The notes: generated by a model from the sequence alone, not told the origin. DNA of 64,000 nt from Phycisphaerae bacterium (GCA_012744475.1 JAAYBV010000053.1:124001-188000); one strand, 5' to 3'; shown: positions 42,864-53,287, counted from the stretch's first letter. A program made the numbers and translations.

Positions 42864-45800
42864 TCAGGCCGGAGGCGGCTCCACCCGGATCGGAACTTCG
42901 CGATCGATGGTGCGAATGTGGACGTCTTGTTGCGGGAGGGCGATTTCGATCCCAGCAGCGCGGAACGCGTCGTCGATGGCAAAATTGATGTCGTGCCAGA
43001 CGGGCAGGTTGTTCTCGATGCCCGAGAAGTAGACGCGCAGCTCGAAATCGAGGCTGCTGGCGCCGAACTCTTTGAACAGCACCGTGGGCGCCGGGTCTTT
43101 CAGGACCAGCGGATGATTGCGTGCGATCTCATACAGCAACTGCTCGGCCTTGCGGGTGTCGGATCCATAGACGATCCCGACGGCAAAATCTCGTCGCAGC
43201 GTATTATCGGAGAGGGTCCAGTTGATCAGCCGGCCCGTGATGAACTCCTTGTTGGGCACGATCAGCTCGCGCTGGTCCCACTTGCGGATTGTTGTGGCGC
43301 GGATGTGGATCATGGTGACGCGGCCGGTGACGTCTCCGACCGTGACGATGTCGTCGACGCGAATCGGCTGCTCGAACAGCATGATCAGGCCGCTGATGAA
43401 GTTCGCGAAGATCTCCTGCAAGCCGAAGCCGAGACCGACCGTCATGGCGGCGATGAGCCACTGGACCTTCGACCAGCCGATGCCAAGTTCGGTGAACGCC
43501 AGTACGACGCCGACGGCCACGAGGAGATAGCGGCATACGGTGATGATCGCGAAGCGAACGCCCCGGTCCAGAGGCAGGTGTCGGAGAATGGCCAGTTCCA
43601 GCAGGCCGGGCACGTTTCGGGCGATCAGGATGGTCAGGGCGATCAGGACCAGGGCCGTCATCACGGCGCCGAGGGTGACGATTTCGTCGGGGCCGGCGTT
43701 GTAGAGCCGAAACCGTCCCAGGGCCGTCAGCGCCGGCAGGACGTCTTTCCAGATGTACCACGCGCCGAGCACCAGCAAAACAGCGGTCGCGGCGGCGATG
43801 AGCTTTCTGGTCTGCTGGGACATCTCGTAGATGGTTGGTTCGGGCTTGACCTTGCTCTCGGGCGTCTCGGGAGTCGTGGTCGATGCCGGCATGGGATCCG
43901 CCGGGGATTTCTGCTCGCTGGCGGCCTGACGTTTCCGTCGTTCGAGCAGGGCCAGACGGCGCTGCGCCAGCGTCAGTCCCCGCACGAACATGGCGCGAAT
44001 CAGGATGGCTATGAGAATCAAGCCGATCGTGCGCATCAGCTTCTCATTGAGATGGCGGGCTCCATAGAGATAGCCCATGCCCGCCAGAATTGCGAAGGAC
44101 AAAGGGACGAGCAGACACGCCGGATACCAGAGGAAACGAAGGCGGTCGAACCAGCCTCCGCGCCGCTGCTTCAGCCAGGAGTCCATCAGAGGTGCGGCAG
44201 GATGCAGCACCCGCAGCAGGAACACGGCCAGGCCCACCTGGCCCACGATGAAGACCAGTCGCCCGGCGGCGCCGTGCCACGACTGGTCGGTCTGCTGGCT
44301 TCGCATCACCTGAAACACGAACACGACCGGGATGATGAAGGCGAGAAACCATCGCAGATGCCGACGAAGCAACGCCAGCGGCTCCTCGCGGATGCGGAAG
44401 TGGGCATGGGCCAGACCGTAGGGCATGGCCACGCCTCTCAGGAAGCTCAAGACGAGCACGGCCGAAGCCACGCGGCCTAATCCCGCGGCCACCGCACGGC
44501 CAAAATCATCGAGAGCCATCACCGACAGACGCCAGTGAGCCAGCAGGAGAAACATCGGCCAGATCGCCGCCAGCAGCGCGGTCAGCGCCAGCGCCTCGAC
44601 CGTCAGGAAGAGACAGTCCGTCTCGATCTGGCGAACCTTTTCCGAGCCGGTTCTGATTCGAGCACGAATCCTCCTGCGAAGCGTCACGACAACCCCGATC
44701 AGCACAGCCAGCAGGACGTAGATTGTGGGGTTCGCCAGCACGTCGTTCCAGACCGTGCGAGCGACCCTCTGCCAGTTCGCCGGAGAGAGGAGCCACAATA
44801 TCGCTCGGGCAGCCCGTGCGAAGTGGGACAGGCCCGGCAGACGTTCGCTCTTGACCCACAGGACATTGGCGTCGATGAACGTGGAGAAGTCCTCGACCGT
44901 CTTGACGAGCAACCGCTCGCTGCTGTCCAGCCGAGCCAGCCGGGTGGCATAGTCCCAATAGTGGTCGGAAATGGCCCGCTGCAGCTTTCGCTGGTTTTCG
45001 TAGTAGTCGGTCGCCTCCTTCTTCACCGCTTCCCGCTGGGCCTCGCGGACGTTGGCATCGAGCTTGGCGGTCACCTCCTCCTGCTCATCGGTCAGATCGC
45101 TCAGCTCGGACCACTGCTTGTCATACGCCATCGCCTGAAGCTGTGCCGAGACGATCTCGGCCGGACGCTCTCGCATCCGCCGCTGGCGCTCGCCGACGTC
45201 CGGGAGCTTGTCGCGCTTGCCGAGCATCAGGATTCCCATCGAGTCGGTGACTCTGCCGGCGGTTTCGATCTGGCTGCGGATCTCGTCGAAGTCTTTCCGC
45301 ACGGTTGCCAGGGAGGTGTCCACGGTCTCGGCGTATCTCGTGACGCCCTGAATCTTCGCCACGAGCTCCGCCTGGTGCTGGGCCAGCTCGGCGTTCTTCT
45401 GGACGATCGGCTGAATCTCGGGCCGAGCCGATTTGGTCTCTTCCTGGGCGCGGCGGGCCTCGGTCTGGGCCGCCTGGGCGGCCTGCTGCCGCAAGCTGCT
45501 GACCTTGTCCTGCCAGAAGTCAAGCCGCTTCTGGACTGCCGCCAACTGCCGCGCGGCCAGGTCTCGCTGCGCCGCCAGCAGGTCGTTCGTCGTGTCGTAG
45601 TACAGCAGCTCCTTGGCGCTGGTGTCGAGCCGACTCTGGAGAGCGTCCTGCTCGGCCGACAGGAGGACCCGGTTGGCCCGGTCCGTTTCCGTCTCCTTCT
45701 CCTGCGTTGTGACAGCCGCGAGTGCCTTCTGAATCTCATCCAGGCGCTGTCTGGCGTTCTTCGATTCCTCGGGAATCCTGGTCTTTCGGTCGGCGCGTCT

Positions 45801-46343
45801 GCGGGGCTCGTCTTCGAGGTCTGCCGCGGTCTTTTTGGCTTCCTCCAGGGTTGCGGCCGCCTGCGCCAGAGCCTGCTCGGCCTGCGCCAGGGTCAGATCG
45901 GACGCTGCCTCGGGCGTTGCGGCCGCCGGCTGCGCCAGAGACTTCTCGATTCCCTCCAGCGCCGACGGAGCGTTCTTGATCGCCGCGTCGTATTGTTTGC
46001 TCTTCTCCGCCAGTTCGCCACCCAGCCTCAACTGGGCCAGGGTCTTGTCGTAGACCTCGGTCAGCCGGGTCTTGACGTCGTCCGCCAGTTCCTGCGAATC
46101 GGCGATTTGTTTCTTGCGCGCCGCAATATCCTCTATGGTTATCTTGGGCGAGGCTGCATCGATCTCGTCCGGCACGAGTGAGGTACTCGCCCCGGCGTTC
46201 GGTTCATTCACTTCGGCCGGACCGGTGGTTCTTGTTTGCGGGGCCTGTCCAGCCAGACCGGTTGCGCCCAACGCCTGAACGAGAACCGCGATCGCGATCG
46301 ACCCTATCATCGTCCTGATGTTGCCAGGTTTCTCGTGGACCAT
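42864..46343 (-). CDS. Giant mechanosensitive channel of the MscS/MscK type
   Basis: An 1159-residue inner-membrane channel that opens on hypo-osmotic shock. A signal-like helix is followed by a long coiled-coil periplasmic region (about 60-490, Ala/Glu/Gln-rich), then about 10 transmembrane helices, and an MscS core with the pore-helix and beta-domain sequence FGLQEIFANFISG, QPIRVDDIVTVG and LIVPNKEF. The length and layout match MscK/KefA rather than small MscS. The true start is uncertain: 46343 has GGAG 6 bases upstream; 46460 gives a longer frame. Confidence 0.88.
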   Translation of the reverse strand: MVHEKPGNIRTMIGSIAIAVLVQALGATGLAGQAPQTRTTGPAEVNEPNAGASTSLVPDEIDAASPKITIEDIAARKKQIADSQELADDVKTRLTEVYDKTLAQLRLGGELAEKSKQYDAAIKNAPSALEGIEKSLAQPAAATPEAASDLTLAQAEQALAQAAATLEEAKKTAADLEDEPRRRADRKTRIPEESKNARQRLDEIQKALAAVTTQEKETETDRANRVLLSAEQDALQSRLDTSAKELLYYDTTNDLLAAQRDLAARQLAAVQKRLDFWQDKVSSLRQQAAQAAQTEARRAQEETKSARPEIQPIVQKNAELAQHQAELVAKIQGVTRYAETVDTSLATVRKDFDEIRSQIETAGRVTDSMGILMLGKRDKLPDVGERQRRMRERPAEIVSAQLQAMAYDKQWSELSDLTDEQEEVTAKLDANVREAQREAVKKEATDYYENQRKLQRAISDHYWDYATRLARLDSSERLLVKTVEDFSTFIDANVLWVKSERLPGLSHFARAARAILWLLSPANWQRVARTVWNDVLANPTIYVLLAVLIGVVVTLRRRIRARIRTGSEKVRQIETDCLFLTVEALALTALLAAIWPMFLLLAHWRLSVMALDDFGRAVAAGLGRVASAVLVLSFLRGVAMPYGLAHAHFRIREEPLALLRRHLRWFLAFIIPVVFVFQVMRSQQTDQSWHGAAGRLVFIVGQVGLAVFLLRVLHPAAPLMDSWLKQRRGGWFDRLRFLWYPACLLVPLSFAILAGMGYLYGARHLNEKLMRTIGLILIAILIRAMFVRGLTLAQRRLALLERRKRQAASEQKSPADPMPASTTTPETPESKVKPEPTIYEMSQQTRKLIAAATAVLLVLGAWYIWKDVLPALTALGRFRLYNAGPDEIVTLGAVMTALVLIALTILIARNVPGLLELAILRHLPLDRGVRFAIITVCRYLLVAVGVVLAFTELGIGWSKVQWLIAAMTVGLGFGLQEIFANFISGLIMLFEQPIRVDDIVTVGDVTGRVTMIHIRATTIRKWDQRELIVPNKEFITGRLINWTLSDNTLRRDFAVGIVYGSDTRKAEQLLYEIARNHPLVLKDPAPTVLFKEFGASSLDFELRVYFSGIENNLPVWHDINFAIDDAFRAAGIEIALPQQDVHIRTIDREVPIRVEPPPA

Positions 46344-46800
46344 GAGCATCTCCGAGACGGCCCCCAAGCGATGTTGCATCTTACTGATTCGGGTGATTAC
46401 CGCGACGGAACTCCATTTGTGGCCGTCTTGTGTGGCTCCAAGTGTAATCCACCGTCTCATAGATGGATAGAGAATTGTCGGGCAGGCCTTCAGATGTTCT
46501 CAGCCAAGACCCACCGCCGCAGGCCTCTATTGCATGGCAACGTCCGATATGTCTTCATCCCGTGGCCGTGATCCGGTCGAACGCCGCCCGGAATCTGCCC
46601 CGTGGGACTGGAAACGATCCGCCCGGAATGATATAATGGGTATCTTGAAACGCAGGATCGGGAGGGGACCGTTCTCTGGTGGTGAGTTGAACGGTTCACC
46701 GGCGGCAGTGAGGCCGGGTTGGTGCATGAAACGGGGGTGTAGGGTTCCGATGTGCCTCGGAGTGAATCCACGCAGGACAATACCCGGCGGCGATGTCGCC
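46344..46800. other. Divergent intergenic region, MscS and protease genes
   Basis: A 457-bp gap with no convincing gene. A possible + strand promoter is TGGAAA at 46609-46614 with TATAAT 17 bp downstream (46632-46637), which would give a 5' leader of about 160 nt for the protease gene. Confidence 0.4.
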
Positions 46801-48732
46801 ATGCGCAAGGCGAACGCTGTCGCGAGCCTGTTCATTGTTCTGCTGGTCGCGAGCCAGACGCTCGGCGCCGATATGGTGTTGTTTAAGAGCCGACGTTTCG
46901 TTCCGAAGGCCGGCCTGGGCGAACTGCTGCCGGCGCGGGAGGCCGCCGGCTCGGAGCCAATCCACGTGATCCTGCAATTGGACGCGATACCGACGACCGA
47001 ACAGCGGGAGACCCTGGCCCGGGCGCAGGTGAGACTGCTCTCGTACATTCCCCACCGCGCCTGGCTGGCGAGTCTGCCCCTCAGCGAGGCCGAGCGGGTG
47101 GCGGCCATGCCCGAAGTCCGGGCGGTGGCGAAGATTGAGCCCCGGGACAAGATCGACCCTTCCCTGCGCGAGGGGGGCGTCAATGCGTGTTCGAAGACCG
47201 GGGCCGGCCGGGCCAGGCTGATTGCGACGTTCTTCGAAGACGCCGACCTCCGGGCGGGCACAGAATTCATCGTTCAGGTTGGCGGGCACATCCTGGCGAG
47301 CAGCAGCGTGGATGATCGCATCGTCCTGCTTCTGCCGGAGGACCGCATATACGACCTGGTCTCGCACGACAGCGTCAAGTGGATCGATCAGCACTACGAA
47401 TCGGTCGACCTGAACGATGGAGTAAGGACGGCGACCAACGTCGATACGGTCCAAGCTTCGCCGTACGACCTGAGTGGCTCCGGCGTCATCGTTGGCCAAT
47501 GGGAATCGCGTCATCCCGACGCCAATCACGTGGATTTGATCGGTCGCGTGGTAAATATCGATGACGGCGCGCAGATTGGTGATCACGCGACGCTGGTGGC
47601 CGGGACGCTGCTGGGCGATGGCAGCTTGCTGCCCAGCCGCCGGTATCGAGGTATGGCGCCGGGCGCGACGCTCGTCTCGTTTCGCGCCTGGGACAACGTG
47701 GCGGAGCTTGGCGAGCAGTACGAGCAGGCGGTCGACCTTTACGGCATCGACATCGCCAACAACTCCTGGGGCAAGGTCGAGTGGCACGTCTACAAAGACT
47801 ACTGCGCCTCGCTCGACGGCATCGTGCGAGGTGGGCTGGGCAGGCCGATTTCGGTCGTCTGTGCAGCGGGCAACGAAGGCGACTGGGCGACGATCACGTC
47901 GATGGCCGTCGCCAAGAACGTTGTCACGGTCGGGGCCACCAATTCGGACGACGGCTCGATCTGGTCGTCGAGCAACAAGGGGCCGACCGCCGATGGACGG
48001 ATCAAACCCGATGTGATGTCCCCCGGCTGCGAAGCGCGCAAAGGCTGGAGCATCTGGTCGACGCTGCCGTCGAATCGTTATGGCTCCGGCTGCGGCACCT
48101 CGCTGGCGGCGCCGTCGGTCTCGGGGACGCTGGCCCTGCTTCTGGAGGATTGGCGCGGCACGCACGCAGCCGATCCGCTGCCTTCGACGCTCAAAGGCAT
48201 CTTAATCCACACGGCGATGGACCTGGAGAATCCGGGTCCTGATTACTCCTCGGGTTACGGCGCGATCGATGCCAGGGAGGCTGTCGATCTGATCCGGGCC
48301 GATACACTCGACGAGGTCGTCGTCGAGGATCGTATCGTCCGGCCGGAGCAGGAGGGCGTCTACATGTTGGAGGTGCTGCCCGACCAAGCGGAACTGAAAG
48401 TGACTCTGGTCTGGGACGATTTTCCCGCCGACCCGCTGGCGGCCCACGCCTTGGTCAACGACCTGGACCTCGTGGTGACCGATCCGAGCGGACAGCGTCA
48501 CTTCCCGTGGACGCTCGATCCGTCTGAGCCTCAGCAGCCGGCTCGCCGCGACCGGGAGGACCACACGAACAACGTCGAGCAGATCCACGTGGAGAACCCC
48601 TTGGAAGGCTCCTGGCGGGTCACCGTGCGGGCGACTGCCGCCCCGGAATGCGAGCAGACGTATTCTCTGATCGCAAGTCCCGGCCCGCTGGAGCCGATGA
48701 TGCCTCAGGAGCTGCCCGCAGAGCTTGAGTAA
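46801..48732 (+). CDS. Exported subtilisin-like (S8) serine protease
   Basis: A 643-residue secreted protease: signal peptide (1-23), propeptide-like region (to about 215), S8 catalytic domain (about 220-490) and a C-terminal jelly-roll P-domain-like segment (about 510-640). Visible active-site residues are His262 (GDHATLVAG), oxyanion Asn321 (NNSWG) and Ser434 (GTSLAAPSVSG). The position of the usual catalytic Asp reads QWESRHPD, giving Glu235. The start at 46801 lacks a strong ribosome site, but it begins the signal peptide; upstream in-frame codons look random. Confidence 0.87.
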   Translation: MRKANAVASLFIVLLVASQTLGADMVLFKSRRFVPKAGLGELLPAREAAGSEPIHVILQLDAIPTTEQRETLARAQVRLLSYIPHRAWLASLPLSEAERVAAMPEVRAVAKIEPRDKIDPSLREGGVNACSKTGAGRARLIATFFEDADLRAGTEFIVQVGGHILASSSVDDRIVLLLPEDRIYDLVSHDSVKWIDQHYESVDLNDGVRTATNVDTVQASPYDLSGSGVIVGQWESRHPDANHVDLIGRVVNIDDGAQIGDHATLVAGTLLGDGSLLPSRRYRGMAPGATLVSFRAWDNVAELGEQYEQAVDLYGIDIANNSWGKVEWHVYKDYCASLDGIVRGGLGRPISVVCAAGNEGDWATITSMAVAKNVVTVGATNSDDGSIWSSSNKGPTADGRIKPDVMSPGCEARKGWSIWSTLPSNRYGSGCGTSLAAPSVSGTLALLLEDWRGTHAADPLPSTLKGILIHTAMDLENPGPDYSSGYGAIDAREAVDLIRADTLDEVVVEDRIVRPEQEGVYMLEVLPDQAELKVTLVWDDFPADPLAAHALVNDLDLVVTDPSGQRHFPWTLDPSEPQQPARRDREDHTNNVEQIHVENPLEGSWRVTVRATAAPECEQTYSLIASPGPLEPMMPQELPAELE

Positions 48733-48796
48733 AACGCGGGTTTTTGCTATCATGGTTGCTTGTCGAGATAGGATTCGTAGGAGGAAGGATTTCGGT

Positions 48797-51127
48797 ATGA
48801 ACAGGCTTGTTGTGTTGCTGATCGCGGCGATTTCGTCCGTTCCCTGCCTGGCAAAGACGATCTCCGTGGATGACGACGGTTCCGCCGACTACGCGACCAT
48901 CCAGAAGGCGATCGACGATTCGTGGGACGGCGACGTCATCGTGGTCAGGCCCGGAACATACCGCGAGCGGATTGTCTTCAACGGCAGAGGTGTGACCGTG
49001 CGCAGCCTGGCCCCGGACGACCCGGCGGTGGTCCGCACGACGGTGATCGCCGGACCGTCCGGCTCCAGCGTCATCTTCGACTTTGGCGAGGGCGGCGACT
49101 CCGTACTGCAAGGCTTCACGGTCACCGGGTACGGCGTCTTTTGCGTGGGATCGGCTCCGACGATATCGAAGAACATCATCCGAGATTGCCAGAGCGCAGG
49201 TATCACTGGCCAGAGCGATGCCGCCCCGACCATCGTGGGCAATACCATCGTCTACAATGAGCTGGAAGGGATCTTCGCCTGCAATGGATCGATTCGGGGC
49301 AACACCATCTCCTACAACAACGCCGGCGTCGCCTACTGCAACGGATCGATTCGCGACAACCTGATTTCCTACAACTCCAACGCCGGCGGGTTGTACTTCT
49401 GCGACGGCGAGATTGTCGGCAACACGATCGTCGGCAACTTCGCGATCCCGGAAGGCGGCGGGCTCTACGCCTGCAACGGATGGATCGAGAACAACGTCAT
49501 CGCCGGCAATCGAGCGGAGGGCGAAGGCGGCGGGTTGTATAGCTGCACGCAGTTGGTCTGCAACAACACGATCGTGGGCAACATCGCCGGCACGTACGGT
49601 GGTGCGATCAGCCGGTGTCCGGGAACGGTCTGCAACAACATCTTCGCCTTCAATGCCGCGCCTCTCACCGCGGGCATCTACGGTCTGTGCATCAACTCGT
49701 ACAACGTCTTCTGGATGAACGACGGCGGTAACTTCGGGGGCAACGCCGCGATGGGACTCGGAGACGTGGTGGCCGATCCGTCGTTTGCCGCCGATGGGCG
49801 CTGGGACGACAACGGCACCGCCGACACGGACGACGACGTGTGGATCGACGGAGACTACCATCTCAGATCGCAGGCCGGCCGCTGGGACCCTATGGTGCGC
49901 CAGTGGGTCATCGACACCGAGACGAGCCGGTGCATCGACGCGGGCAACCCGACCTCGGAGTGGTCGGCCGAGCTGTGGCCGCACGGCAGGAAGATCAATC
50001 TCGGCGCCTACGGCGGCACGGCCCAGGCCAGCATGTCGCTGACCGACACCGGGCACCCGGCGGACCTGAACCATGACGGGCATGTCGAGGCGGATGATTT
50101 GGCTCGGTTCGCCACGATGTGGCCAGTGCAGGACGATCTGCTCGCCGAAGACATTGATCGCAACGGTGTTGTGGACTTCCGTGATTTTGCGATCCTCGGG
50201 AAGGTGTGGCGGTCGGGTCCGCCGGTGCCGACGCCTCCGCTGCCCAATCCGATGACCTGGGCGACCGCGCCGTACGGAACCGGGCCCTACTCGATCGCCA
50301 TGGTGGCGACCACGGCGACGAGCACCGACGAGACCGGAGTGGAGTACTACTTCGAGAACTTCCTGACGCCCGACATCAACAGCGGCTGGCGGACATTCGT
50401 GGCCGGGCAGGAGCCACGATGGGAGCAGACGGAATTGCAGCCCGCGACCCTGTACTGGTATCGAGTCAAGGCGCGGAATCGGGGCAATCGACTGGAGACG
50501 GACTGGTCGGAGATCACTCGCGCCGCCACGTTGGCGGACGACACCGAAGCGCCGACGCCGAACCCGATGAGCTGGGAGACCGAGCCTTACGGCGTTTCGT
50601 CAAACACGATCCGCATGGTGGCCACGGAGGCTACCGACGCCAGCGGCGTCGAATACCAATTCGATTGCACCTCCCATCCGGACTACAGCAGCAACTGGCA
50701 GGCCAGCCGGACCTATGAGCTGACCTCCGTGCCGCACGGACAATACACCTTCCGGGTTCGAGCCAGGGACAAATCACCCAATCAGAACACGACGCTCTTC
50801 TCCCTGTCCGTCACCGCCGACCTGCAACCGCCGACCCCGGCCCCGATGGAATGGGAGTCCGAGCCCGAGGAAGTCAAGAGGGGCAATACCAGCCTCAGCT
50901 ACTATGCAGAGATGACCGCGGCCGAAGCGGTTGACGACGCGGCGGGCGTAGAGTACTTCTTCGAGTGTACGACCGAGTCCGGCTTCAGCAGCAAGTGGCA
51001 AAGTTCTCGGCAGTATTCCGTCCTGATCGGTCGCTCCGGCCAGGGGCACCGCTTCCGCGTGAAGGCGCGGGACACCTCGCCCGGACACAACGAAACCGGT
51101 TGGTCGTCCGTGGTGATGGCCCGGTAG
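48797..51127 (+). CDS. Exported parallel beta-helix protein with dockerin-like and FN3-like modules
   Basis: A 776-residue secreted protein. A signal peptide (1-18) precedes a right-handed beta-helix (about 20-400) of NxIxxN-type coils such as GNTIVYNELEG and NNVIAGNRAEG, as in pectate-lyase-like and CASH-domain proteins. A dockerin type I-like pair of EF-hand loops follows (about 420-470, DLNHDGHVEADD and DIDRNGVVDFRD), then three FN3-like segments, each with PMxWxxxP and a GVEYxFE strand. AGGAGGAAGG precedes the ATG. No catalytic residues can be assigned with confidence; polysaccharide lyase or binding roles are both possible. Confidence 0.85.
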   Translation: MNRLVVLLIAAISSVPCLAKTISVDDDGSADYATIQKAIDDSWDGDVIVVRPGTYRERIVFNGRGVTVRSLAPDDPAVVRTTVIAGPSGSSVIFDFGEGGDSVLQGFTVTGYGVFCVGSAPTISKNIIRDCQSAGITGQSDAAPTIVGNTIVYNELEGIFACNGSIRGNTISYNNAGVAYCNGSIRDNLISYNSNAGGLYFCDGEIVGNTIVGNFAIPEGGGLYACNGWIENNVIAGNRAEGEGGGLYSCTQLVCNNTIVGNIAGTYGGAISRCPGTVCNNIFAFNAAPLTAGIYGLCINSYNVFWMNDGGNFGGNAAMGLGDVVADPSFAADGRWDDNGTADTDDDVWIDGDYHLRSQAGRWDPMVRQWVIDTETSRCIDAGNPTSEWSAELWPHGRKINLGAYGGTAQASMSLTDTGHPADLNHDGHVEADDLARFATMWPVQDDLLAEDIDRNGVVDFRDFAILGKVWRSGPPVPTPPLPNPMTWATAPYGTGPYSIAMVATTATSTDETGVEYYFENFLTPDINSGWRTFVAGQEPRWEQTELQPATLYWYRVKARNRGNRLETDWSEITRAATLADDTEAPTPNPMSWETEPYGVSSNTIRMVATEATDASGVEYQFDCTSHPDYSSNWQASRTYELTSVPHGQYTFRVRARDKSPNQNTTLFSLSVTADLQPPTPAPMEWESEPEEVKRGNTSLSYYAEMTAAEAVDDAAGVEYFFECTTESGFSSKWQSSRQYSVLIGRSGQGHRFRVKARDTSPGHNETGWSSVVMAR

Positions 51128-51151
51128 GGGCGAATCATCATTCGCCCGTAC
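51126..51151. repeat. GC-rich palindrome
   Basis: A perfect inverted repeat (GGGCGAAT, 4-base centre, ATTCGCCC) lies directly after the beta-helix gene stop. It resembles the palindrome at 1429-1448 and probably belongs to a dispersed short palindromic repeat family. Confidence 0.5.
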
Positions 51152-51174
51152 CAGGTCTCTATTGCGGATTCGCT

Positions 51175-51597
51175 ATGGGCCAGCCACATTGGGAACATTA
51201 CTCGCACCCCGCGGACATGGGGATTCGCGGCTTCGGCCAAACACGGGAAGAGGCATTCGCCCAGGCGGCGCTGGCGATGACCGCGATTGTCACCCACCCG
51301 GCGAAGATCGAGTCACGCAAGTCCGTCGCGATCGTCTGCGAAGAAGACGACGATGAGATGCTCTTCTGGTACTGGCTCAGTGCCGTGCTCTACGAAATGG
51401 ACACGCGCAGGATGCTGTTCGGCCGCTTTGACGTCAGGGGCGTCGAAGGCGGCCTTCAGGCGACCGCCTGGGGCGAAGAGGTGGACGCGGCCAGGCACCA
51501 GCCGGCGGTCGAGGTCAAGGCAGCTACCTACGCGGATCTGAAAGTGGAACGCGATTCCAAGGGCATGTGGATTGCCCAGTGCATCGTGGACGTCTAA
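51175..51597 (+). CDS. Archease
   Basis: A 140-residue archease, the cofactor that speeds guanylylation and turnover of RtcB. The family start YSHPADMGIRGFGQTREEAF and the mid-block EDDDEMLFWYWLSAVLYEMD with the acidic metal-binding residues are clear. The ATG at 51175 has no strong ribosome site. It precedes rtcB by 17 bp, the standard pairing. Confidence 0.9.
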   Translation: MGQPHWEHYSHPADMGIRGFGQTREEAFAQAALAMTAIVTHPAKIESRKSVAIVCEEDDDEMLFWYWLSAVLYEMDTRRMLFGRFDVRGVEGGLQATAWGEEVDAARHQPAVEVKAATYADLKVERDSKGMWIAQCIVDV

Positions 51598-51614
51598 GGA
51601 AGGAGAATGCCGGC

Positions 51615-53045
51615 ATGTATGCCGAAAGGCTCAAGCGCCACAGCGACTGTGCATGGTCCATCGAAGCGTTCGGCCCCATGCAGGTCCCCGTCGTCGTCTT
51701 TGCGGATAAACCCTTGATCGATGCGATGGACGAGCAGGTCTACGCGCAGGCGGCGCATGTGGCGGCCCTGCCGGGCGTGGTCCATGCGTCGTACGCGATG
51801 CCCGACGCGCACTGGGGCTACGGCTTTCCTATTGGTGGCGTGGCCGGCTTTGACGCCGAGCAGGGCGGCGTGATCTCGGCTGGCGGCGTCGGTTTTGACA
51901 TCGCCTGCGGCGTGCGGGCCCTGACGACCAGCCTGACGTACGACGACGTCGAACGATGTAAGGACCAACTCGCGACGATGCTGGCCCATCGCATTCCGGC
52001 CGGCGTCGGCAGCCGCGGAAAGCTCGAGCTGTCACCCGATGAGATGGACGACATGCTGCGCAGTGGAGCGCACTGGGCGGTCTCGCGAGGCTATGGCACG
52101 GAGGAAGACCTCGCGCGCATCGAGGAGAACGGCCGGATGGCCGGCGCCGAGCCACGATTCGTTTCCGACCATGCCAAGCAGCGGCAGAAAGACCAGGTCG
52201 GCACGCTCGGTTCGGGCAACCACTATCTCGAAGTGCAGCGCATCTCGGCGATCTATGACGGCGCGATTGCCGAAGCGTTTGGCCTGCGTCTGAACGACGT
52301 CGTCGTGATGATCCACTGCGGCTCTCGCGGCCTGGGCCATCAGGTCGCGACCGACTTCCTTCCACGCATGGTCAAGGCAGCCAAGAGCGAAGGCATCGAG
52401 CTGCCCGAAAAGGAGTTGGCTTGCGCTCCGATCAAGTCCGATCTGGGCAGGCAATACTTCGGTGCGATGAACGCGGGCATCAATTGCGCCGTGGCCAACC
52501 GGCAGGTCCTGACGCATCTGGTCCGCCAGGTGTTCTGCGATATCCTGCCCAGCGCCGAGGTCAAGCTGCTCTACGACGTCTCGCACAACACCTGCAAGGT
52601 CGAGGAGCACCTTGTCGACGGCAAGCCGAGAAAGCTCTACATCCATCGCAAGGGCGCGACCCGCGCGTTCGGGCCGGGACACCCCGCGCTGCCGGCGGAT
52701 CTGCAGCAGACCGGTCAGCCCGTCCTGATCGGCGGAACCATGGGCACGTCCTCGTACATCCTGGCGGGCACGCGGACGGGCATGGAGCTGTCGTTCGGCT
52801 CCTGCTGTCACGGGGCAGGCCGGGCTATGAGCCGCAAGCAGGCCACTCAGCGATGGCACGGCAAAGACGTCGTCATGCACCTGGCGCAGAAGGGCATCGT
52901 GATCAAGGGCGCCTCGCTGCGGGGCGTTGCCGAGGAAGCGCCCGGCGCGTACAAGGATGTCACCGCCGTCGTCGACGCCACCGAGAAGGCGGGCCTGGCC
53001 AGGAAGGTCGCCCGCCTCGAACCGCTGATCTGCGTCAAGGGGTAG
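51615..53045 (+). CDS. rtcB: RNA-splicing ligase RtcB
   Basis: A 476-residue RNA ligase that joins 2',3'-cyclic phosphate and 5'-OH RNA ends with GTP and Mn2+. Metal-site residues are visible: Asp95 and Cys98 (FDIACGVR), the HCGSRGLGH block, and the guanylated histidine His399 (CCHGAGR). AAGGAGAATG lies before the ATG at 51615. It is translated directly after archease, so the pair functions in tRNA repair or splicing. Confidence 0.94.
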   Translation: MYAERLKRHSDCAWSIEAFGPMQVPVVVFADKPLIDAMDEQVYAQAAHVAALPGVVHASYAMPDAHWGYGFPIGGVAGFDAEQGGVISAGGVGFDIACGVRALTTSLTYDDVERCKDQLATMLAHRIPAGVGSRGKLELSPDEMDDMLRSGAHWAVSRGYGTEEDLARIEENGRMAGAEPRFVSDHAKQRQKDQVGTLGSGNHYLEVQRISAIYDGAIAEAFGLRLNDVVVMIHCGSRGLGHQVATDFLPRMVKAAKSEGIELPEKELACAPIKSDLGRQYFGAMNAGINCAVANRQVLTHLVRQVFCDILPSAEVKLLYDVSHNTCKVEEHLVDGKPRKLYIHRKGATRAFGPGHPALPADLQQTGQPVLIGGTMGTSSYILAGTRTGMELSFGSCCHGAGRAMSRKQATQRWHGKDVVMHLAQKGIVIKGASLRGVAEEAPGAYKDVTAVVDATEKAGLARKVARLEPLICVKG

Positions 53046-53208
53046 ACACGCCTTCGCAGGTTCGGTGCTGGTTGACACTCCACGATCGCATTGCGGTCCT
53101 GCGCGGCGAAGACCGGGGGATTGTGCTTGAATGCAACGGACGGGGAACGACCAGAACCTCTTTGCGCATGTGTGGTTACGACGCGGGTCTGCCTGCCTGG
53201 AACACACA

Positions 53209-53287
53209 AAGAACGAACAAGGAACGAGCGAGGAACGAACGAGGAACGACTAACAAGAATGATAAGAATGAGAAGAATGAAAAGAAG
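53209..53287. repeat. A/G-rich tandem repeats
   Basis: About four units of the type AGGAACGAACG (9 to 12 bp) are followed by about four 9-bp units of the type AAGAATGAG. The strand bias for purines is striking. Translated frames do not resemble a protein. Confidence 0.65.
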
